Assembly (NCBI GenBank): GCA_015179125.1 | Contig: WHVA01000013.1 | Span: 1-64,000, forward strand | Length of the DNA: 64,000 bases | Reading direction: 5' to 3' | Source: Gautieria morchelliformis | Lineage: Eukaryota > Basidiomycota > Agaricomycetes > Gomphales > Gomphaceae | Part shown: positions 56,600-64,000 of the stretch, piece after piece | Numbering within the stretch: position 1 is the first letter of the stretch | Layout: every line of letters starts with the position of its first letter | Position numbers and translations under genes: made by a program | Notes under the pieces: generated by a model | Database searches by the model: none | The model's input: the letters and a program-made list of their open reading frames with translations, nothing else | What the model was told of the DNA's origin: nothing

Positions 56600-57861
56600 A
56601 GCAGTTGGGACCATGGTGGACATTCGGGGCATAATGATGCTTCCGGAAGGACTCACTGTCAGTAACATCATAGGAGTTCACGTGCCAGTATTGACCCTGG
56701 CCGGCAGGCACAAGGTGACCTTCGTCGAAGCTCTAAGCCTGAAGGAGATTGGGAAGGGGATCTCGAGTCCTACGGTCTTGCTGTATTTGGGAACAAAGGA
56801 GAGCTGAAATTCTGTCAAGAATGGAGTAACCTACGCATTGATCAATGGTTGCGAGAGCACCTACCGGAACCATTCATCTATTTGGACACAAAGTACCCAG
56901 CGCCTGGGGAACAGCGTCACTGGCGGCTCTTGAAACCATCACACAACAAACTGCGGTTGCACAGGAATATTGCAGGTGGATATGACTTCAACGAAGCTAA
57001 AGGAAGTCGAGGAAGAGCCTGGTTAGATTGCAAGATTTATATCGGTAAGTAACAGATAGCCAGTCAGGTGACATGGAGGTGGTTAGACTCACCCGCGGCA
57101 CTGAAGTATCCCGACACCGCATCCCAACGCATGTGTACACAAATCACTGGGTATCAGATTCCGAGGGATCGGATTTTGAGGAAGAATCTGTCAGAGCAAT
57201 AACAAAATCTGAAGGTGATGGATTTCTGTCGGTCAACTTAAAACATTAGCAGGACAGCTGATAAACGACTCGGTAGCTTCTCGACGTTCATCTCGCATCG
57301 CCAAGCGTTCACGTTCAGCTAGTAAGTAGAGTTCATATTCACTGGCTTTCGCACTTAACGATGTTGCTCAGGTGAAGCGGAGGACAGCTTTTATACTGTG
57401 GTGACTCCTGACAGCATTGCAAATAATGCCAAAAAGACTAGAATAGATAAGTCACCAGGTAAGCACTCGACATGCTGTTTGTGTGAGATGTGGATCTACC
57501 TCCTAGAACAACAGTAGCTGAATCGGACGGCGAAGTTTTTGCAATTAGTTCCGACAGTGACTTGGAATCCACTCTCCCGTGGAAAGAGTACGGTGCACCC
57601 GTTTGCCTAGTTTGTTGGCCTATGCTTCTCATCATTTGGCAGGTGGCTCCCCGTTGTCCGGATCATTGTTTCTACCTGATTTGGACGACTCTGATGTCAT
57701 CTCGACCTCCAAGAGTGGCTCTTCTACCAAACCAATCACACGTTCCGTAGGCACACCAAACTCACCTGCAGTTCCTGCCGAGGTGGTGGACGATGATCCT
57801 AACTGCGGGTTCAGCAGCCCCCCACCTTACCCAGAGTCAAAAACTCCGTGGAAAAAATGAG
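56600..57861 (+). CDS. Basidiomycete-type protein of unknown function, 5' end cut
   Basis: Several exons can be read. One at about 56,657-57,044 encodes DWEGDLESYGLAVFGNKGELKF in part, then CQEWSNLRIDQWLREHLPEPF and a segment ending WLDCKIYIG. Later exons encode acidic and basic low-complexity stretches: DSEGSDFEEESVRA near 57,160, SRRSSRIAKRSRSA near 57,290, a serine/aspartate-rich part near 57,500-57,600, and a proline/serine-rich end up to the stop at 57,859-57,861. Introns are about 50-60 bases. The globular first part resembles hypothetical proteins common in mushroom genomes; the tail looks disordered and nuclear. I find no start codon I trust. The 5' part probably lay where the retroelement block (ending 56,595) now sits, so the gene may be dead. 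Confidence 0.5.
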
Positions 57862-58530
57862 CCTGCCTCCCTCCGCACCTTGTGAACACTGAGGGTTAGC
57901 ATCTTACCGGATCAAAGAGGCATGATATCAGAGGGGGTACTAGCGAAGCTTGAGCGTGTCGAGAATTGAAAGAAAAATACTAGATCCCATTCCTTTGGTC
58001 TTGCCGTGATGCTCTCACCGTAGTTAGGACAGTTTTCGTAATGAGAACAAGTCTTAATACTTGTGACTCACTCGTCCCTTGCAATAATGCTACTCAGATG
58101 GAGAAAATCGCTTACGGCGCTGGAGGCTACAATGTTTTTGGCGCAGAGTCAAGTACATTTGGCGCGGACTCAAGTATATTTGGCGCGAAGTGAACATTTG
58201 GCGCGGATTCAATTATTGTGCAAACGGCCGAGCATACAATGGGGGAATAAGCGAGACAGAATCAGCGAGCGGATAGTTTTGATGACAGAATTCCCAATCC
58301 TATGTGCGTACACAGTTTATTCTTCCCCAAAAATGGGTCGCCCACACGCATGGGACTCAAGCGAGGAGGAAGAATTTGAAGATGAGCTTGATGAAACGAG
58401 GAGCTGCTGGACGAAGACGAAGACTACGCCCCGTGCGCAGAAGGATCGCGGTCTGATCACAGGAGAAGGAATTGCAGCGGAGATAAACGACCTGGTTATG
58501 TAACAATAGGCAAAGCACAGGTAGGCACAA
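57862..58530. other. Intergenic region with a possible small acidic ORF
   Basis: A plus-strand open run reaches 58,503. Its last 57 codons from the ATG at 58,333 (MGRPHAWDSSEEEEFEDELDE) could encode a small acidic protein, but there is no family match I know. A tandem TTTGGCGC array sits at 58,137-58,204. Confidence 0.3.
58137..58204 (+). repeat. Four TTTGGCGC motifs at 21-bp spacing
   Basis: TTTGGCGC starts at 58,137, 58,158, 58,179 and 58,197, embedded in a degenerate 21-base repeat (TTTGGCGCGGACTCAAGTA). TTTGGCGC equals the E2F-type consensus, but a chance feature of the repeat is possible. Confidence 0.7.
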
Positions 58531-58532
58531 TT

Positions 58533-58582
58533 GGTAAGCACAAAGTTCGAAATTTTATTTTGAGCCTGGCGGCTTATGGACA
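58533..58582. repeat. Inverted copy of the 41,374-41,422 repeat end
   Basis: About 42 of 50 positions match the inverse of the other copy, including GAGCCTGGCGGCTTATGGAC. CCGTAGTACGG follows, as at the other locus. Confidence 0.65.
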
Positions 58583-59281
58583 CCGTAGTACGGGTACGGC
58601 GCAGAGCGCTATGGGACATTTGCAGTCGGAGAGGCACGAAATGTTTTAATTATTTCCACAGCACAACCGTTTATTTATCTAGTGTTAGTATGCATTCCCC
58701 GGGTTTTCGAGTGTTATCACAGGCACTCCTGCATTGCACGATCTGGGCTTCGGTTTTCGTAATGCAGCCGTGATTTTCAGTTTGAAAGACAAGAGGGAAT
58801 GTGTAGCGGACAATCCCGATATATATCGGAACTGTCACAGCTGCCAATGCTTAATTTCATGTGCTTGGCGACTTCCGAAAACGCGCATATTGGGCGTTTT
58901 ATCATTGGATATTCGACTCGTAAAGCATAAAGCTTCGGAATTTAATATTCCACTCGCTGCCACAACTTCAACCTTCACTGTGCGTCAAGTTCAAGTTAAT
59001 AGTGCCACTATATACCGTAAGTATGTTCATGGTCACCTCGCCGAAGACGGCTTACATATGTGACACGAGACCGAGAGTGGAAGTACTTTCCCGAAACTGT
59101 CATTCAAATTGGAAAACCTTGAGCGTATACTGGCTGAGCTCAACCGAGCTCTCATGCCGCCGGAGTTCCGTCTCGATAACTTCTTACTTCATCTGCCTTA
59201 TGTCATCTTTCTACATGGTTAATCGCGCCTTAAAAGGATCTCGTGCCTAGACTAGTTTCCCTCAACCTTACTTTGATCACC
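58583..59281. other. No gene recognised; upstream region of the phosphatase gene
   Basis: Short open runs on the plus strand have no recognisable domain. TTAAAAGG at 59,230-59,237, about 45 bases before the next ATG, could act as a TATA-like element. Confidence 0.35.
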
Positions 59282-60468
59282 ATGAGTGTCCCCGATGCCG
59301 ATGCGCCCCACAGTACGCTCCCCTACCCGCCTTTGCACACAAATAAGAAGTTTGTGATCCTCTCTGACTGGTATGTTGAATGCCTGAGTACTCTTATACT
59401 GATACTAACAGCCACTCTTTGCAACCTGACAGGGATGGCACGATCACGACGTACGATTCCAATGACTGTAATCTGCCCGATTGTACTTGTTCGTTCATGA
59501 TTGACAGCATGACTTACTACAGACTTGACGGATAACCTTGGCTATGGCAAGGAGAAGCGTCGGGAGGGAAACCTAGAAATATTATCTGGACGGGTCACCT
59601 TTCAGTGCGTGAATGTGTACCCTGAATTGGGGTTTGTTAACTCAACTGCGGTAACAGAGATGCGTTTCGGGAGATGCTGGAGAGCGTGCCCAACCCGTTC
59701 GAAGAATGCAAGCAGATCCTCAAAGATAGTGAGTACACTTGCGACGTGAATGGCTTCCACGAATTCACCTTTGTGCTGGCATAGACATCCAGTTGGACTC
59801 TGGTTTCAAAGACTTCTACAAATGGGCGAAGGCTAATGATATACCAGTGATCATTGTATCTAGGCAAGTCCACAAGTCACGCTGAACTGCCATTCTGATA
59901 CTTGCCATCATTTAGCGGAATGGCGCCTATCATCCGCGCGGTGTTGTCCAACCTCATCGGTGAGGAGGATTCGAAGGACATCGATATCATTTCCAACGAC
60001 GTCAAGGTCCAACCTGACGGCAAGTGGAATATCCAGTTCCGCCACCCGTCGAGGTAGGTCAAGTTGCCATGAGTTATTATATGAGTATGTGGTATCAATT
60101 GACGGTAACAGTGGTTTCGGACATGACAAGTCTCAAGCAATATTACCCTACCGTAACCTGCCTGACCCACCGACCCTCTTTTTCTTCGGTGATGGCGTCT
60201 CAGGTCCGCCGCCTTTCTGATTATGACATCAAGAAGTTGAGTACTCACCCTGCTGACCGTTTTAGACATGTCTGCAGCTCGTCACGCCGATGTTTTGTTC
60301 GTGAAGAAGCCCCCAGGCAAGGAAAGTGATCTTGCTACATATTGCGCCAATGAGGGGATACCCCACATACTTTTCGAGCACTTCGCACAGGCACTCCCGG
60401 TGGTGCAGTCTGTGGTCAGTGGCGAGAAAACTAAGGAAGAAGTGCTCAAGAAGGGTCAAGCCTATTAA
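59282..60468 (+). CDS. HAD-family polyol/phosphosugar phosphatase (PYP1-like), eight exons
   Basis: The product is a soluble HAD phosphatase closely resembling yeast Pyp1 (YNL010W), which removes phosphate from polyol phosphates. Exons join in frame as 59,282-59,370, 59,433-59,467, 59,523-59,604, 59,658-59,728, 59,785-59,863, 59,916-60,053, 60,112-60,203 and 60,266-60,468, giving 262 residues. Motif I is SDWDGTIT (nucleophile and acid/base aspartates), motif II is VSSGM, the lysine motif is GFGHDKSQ and motif IV is FFGDGVSDMSAA. SNDYLTDNLGYGKEKR and CKQILKD match the family closely. Six introns are GT-AG. The fifth begins AG|GCAAGT and ends TTTAG, so it is a GC-AG intron. The start is the first ATG in frame. 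The gene appears intact. Confidence 0.92.
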
Positions 60469-62515
60469 ATGTTATGGCAACTGTGTGTATATAGAATGCA
60501 CTAGAGTGCGAATGGAATATCACATACCGAATGTTTGGATTACCCACAGCGACATCTTTTAAGAATAGCTAGGGAGACAAAATATCCCCTTGCTTGTCAA
60601 GGGCACTGGGATCCGATAAATCGTGGGAAATCCGACACCTTTTGCCGAGGTTTCTCCATGTATTATGCAATTGCTTTCACGCCATAGCTTACCAAGCATT
60701 CTACTCCGCTGACTCCTTACCGAGATGCTAGTCCAACATCGTCTTGCTGCACGCGAAAATACCTGTACCCGGATGGAAACTACCGGACGCAGTTCATGCT
60801 TTAGTCAGCTTGAGCTGAGGAGCTTGGGACGAAGCTCCCATCCTCTGACTAAACGCACCACCCAACCGTACACTTCCCGCTGGTGGGTCACGAGTGCCGT
60901 AGTGGCCTCTGTTCGGATGGCAATAGGCACTGTTCACGCGCATGGACCGTTCACTCCCACTAGTCAAGGCTCAGATCTCAGAAGCAGCGACTCCTAAACA
61001 GGTCTGGAAGGGCGAGTGGTAGCCCCCTGATAAGAGCTTTCGTCGGCTCGAAACCACTACACACCCGTCTCCCCTAGCAAACCTCTTCCCTACCAGCAGA
61101 AGCCCAATCTTTGGAGACGGCTGTCTGTGGTAGGTGCAAAGGTTGTGATCTGCCCAGCGGCGCTCTGTTGGACGCAGCGACCCGCGGCTTCGTTCGCAGG
61201 TAGCATAGCTAAATGGTCGGTGGTCTCTCCTCAATGCCTAGCCTCAACCAGACATGGCCTCAGTGTTTTTGTTCATGCCCTAGTTGCATTGACCACCGAT
61301 CCTCAACTGTATAAATCTCTGCTTTGATTGACTTGTACAAATCCATCCTCTCTCCGCAAACGCTGCTGTACGTGTTCTTATTTCTTTTGTGCACCCTGTT
61401 TCCTTCTATTTAAGTATCTAAACACCTTCGACATGATATCCCAATCCTCTGTGCTACTTTGTGCCGCCCACCATCCTCTTCTCATTATTCCCGATTATCT
61501 TTTCGTGGATGTTGAATGCGTGATCTTCGACGCTTGTTCCCTGAACCGACTTCTTCTGCACTTTTCTCGCAACCACTCTTGCATCCCTCAGTCAATCTAT
61601 CCCCATTCTCCATATCGCAACTTTGTTTTCATGTTTGAGATGCAGGGGCGCGGTCATGTACATGTGCACAGACTATGATTTTACCTGTTTTGCTCAAGGT
61701 CAACAATGTATCGGCAATGTTGCCATATACCTATAAATGATGCGTGACGAGCGTTATTGCGGGTTCCTTAAATATGTTTTGTTTGGATGATTTTCCCTGT
61801 GTTGCTCATGGTCAACAATGTATCAGCGATGTGAGCTATGGTGCGGGTTCCTTCAAGAGCTGAATACTAATATAACACTGGTACTAGGGATTGTACATGG
61901 CGATACAGTACAAATTTGTGACACACTGCTTGAGGCCATGCGCACACTTACTTGCAAGCAAGGGGTACTGCCGGCACCGCGGCCCTACATCTAGTGATGT
62001 ACTTAGCTGGATATACCTCGCAACTGAGGGCACCGGGCAAGTTGGCCGAATTGACGAGCGCTTCGGATCCCCACCTTGAAACTTTCTCCGAAATAGCATG
62101 AAGCGACGAAGCTTTTCGTCGACTGACAAGCAGACATCTGCAACTGAAATCAACGTGCTATGGTGATCACAAGCGAGCTATACTCGGCTTGTTCTACTAG
62201 CACCATCTGACACACCACAGACAAAATTTAAAGTTGTTGATTTTTTGTCGGCGGTTGGACCCTTGCATGCGGCAAGGCGCAGCTGCTACGAGCATCGGAT
62301 CTATAGAGCCCTGTGCGGAACACTACGGAGACAACGGATCGAACCATTACTATTAACCAAGTATCCAGTAGCTACTGTATACCATATATGGTCCCTCTGT
62401 AATAGGCTTGAATTTTAACCATCTTCCTTCCCTTCAGGTAACCATCTTCCTTCCCTTCAGGCTGCTCGTCGTCTTAATTCAATCTATCCATCCACCTGGA
62501 GTGAATAACTAAATT
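60469..62515. other. Intergenic region without a recognised gene
   Basis: No protein gene, tRNA or rRNA was recognised. Two imperfect copies of a 45-base phrase (containing GGTCAACAATGTATC) lie at 61,676-61,720 and 61,788-61,832. A 23-base sequence (AACCATCTTCCTTCCCTTC and flanks) is directly duplicated at about 62,416-62,461, in the CT-rich region just upstream of the malic enzyme start. TATAAATC at 61,311 precedes a CT-rich stretch that resembles a fungal promoter, but no good frame follows. Confidence 0.4.

Positions 62516-64000
<1,485 letters not shown>

Noticed and set aside
46138-56618. ACCATGGT on both sides of the retroelement block as a target duplication
   Set aside because: On the right it lies 14 bases away from the LTR end and is 8 bases long, whereas Gypsy elements make 5-base duplications directly at the ends. 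It is probably chance.
60803-60857. Hairpin TTTAGTCAG...CTGACTAAA as a structural RNA gene
   Set aside because: The pairing is short, with no promoter or family signature for tRNA, snRNA or SRP RNA.
61436-61678. Open run after a TATA-like box as a small secreted protein
   Set aside because: No convincing signal peptide or conserved cysteine pattern is present, and the composition fits non-coding CT-rich DNA.

Overview
This window looks like nuclear DNA of a filamentous fungus, most likely a mushroom-forming basidiomycete (Agaricomycetes). The host genes carry many introns of about 45-70 bases with GT-AG borders. They include an alpha-type kinase of a family expanded in basidiomycetes. Most of the rest is layered mobile DNA: chromodomain Ty3/Gypsy elements, other Gypsy families, a hAT transposon, a Harbinger-type remnant and fold-back MITEs.

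Layout. 1-10,250: the 5' LTR of one Gypsy family (family S) sits inside the 3' LTR of a second, minus-strand Gypsy element (family A, copy 1, about 245-8,884), followed by old LTR debris. 10,250-14,070: a quiet host island with a complete eight-exon myo-inositol oxygenase gene (12,542-13,924). 14,340-22,560: heavily decayed elements, namely family S fossils, three copies of an unnamed repeat (family X) and a second Gypsy LTR type (family G). 22,565-32,090: a family G element whose 5' LTR was split by a 5.8 kb hAT transposon (22,781-28,589, perfect 8-bp target duplication). The hAT carries a minisatellite and what looks like a captured piece of a NatA auxiliary subunit gene. A fold-back MITE and a Harbinger transposase remnant follow. 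32,530-39,801: family A copy 2, broken up by a solo LTR and a second fold-back MITE. Its 5' leader region holds a dense array of TGACTCA motifs. 39,840-41,420: LTR debris and a CCGTA/TACGG-rich repeat. 41,819-46,140: a partial sugar transporter, an unrecognised stretch and an unusual gene with two alpha-kinase domains. 46,146-56,595: a recent, whole-looking family S chromovirus (LTR-gag-pol-LTR) fused to a second copy without gag, ending in stacked partial LTRs. 56,600-64,000: host DNA with an acidic, nuclear-looking protein gene cut at its 5' side by the retroelement block, a PYP1-type polyol phosphatase gene and the start of a malic enzyme gene.

How the parts relate. The intact host genes (inositol oxygenase, PYP1-like phosphatase, malic enzyme) are ordinary carbon metabolism and lie in short islands between transposon blocks. 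The family S retroelement carries, just after its 5' LTR, a 10-base sequence exactly complementary to the predicted start of its own transcript. An old diverged copy has a different but again exactly matching pair. This points to Tf1/sushi-type self-priming. The best leads for new biology are this co-varying primer pair, the tandem-domain alpha-kinase, the hAT with captured host sequence and the TGACTCA array.
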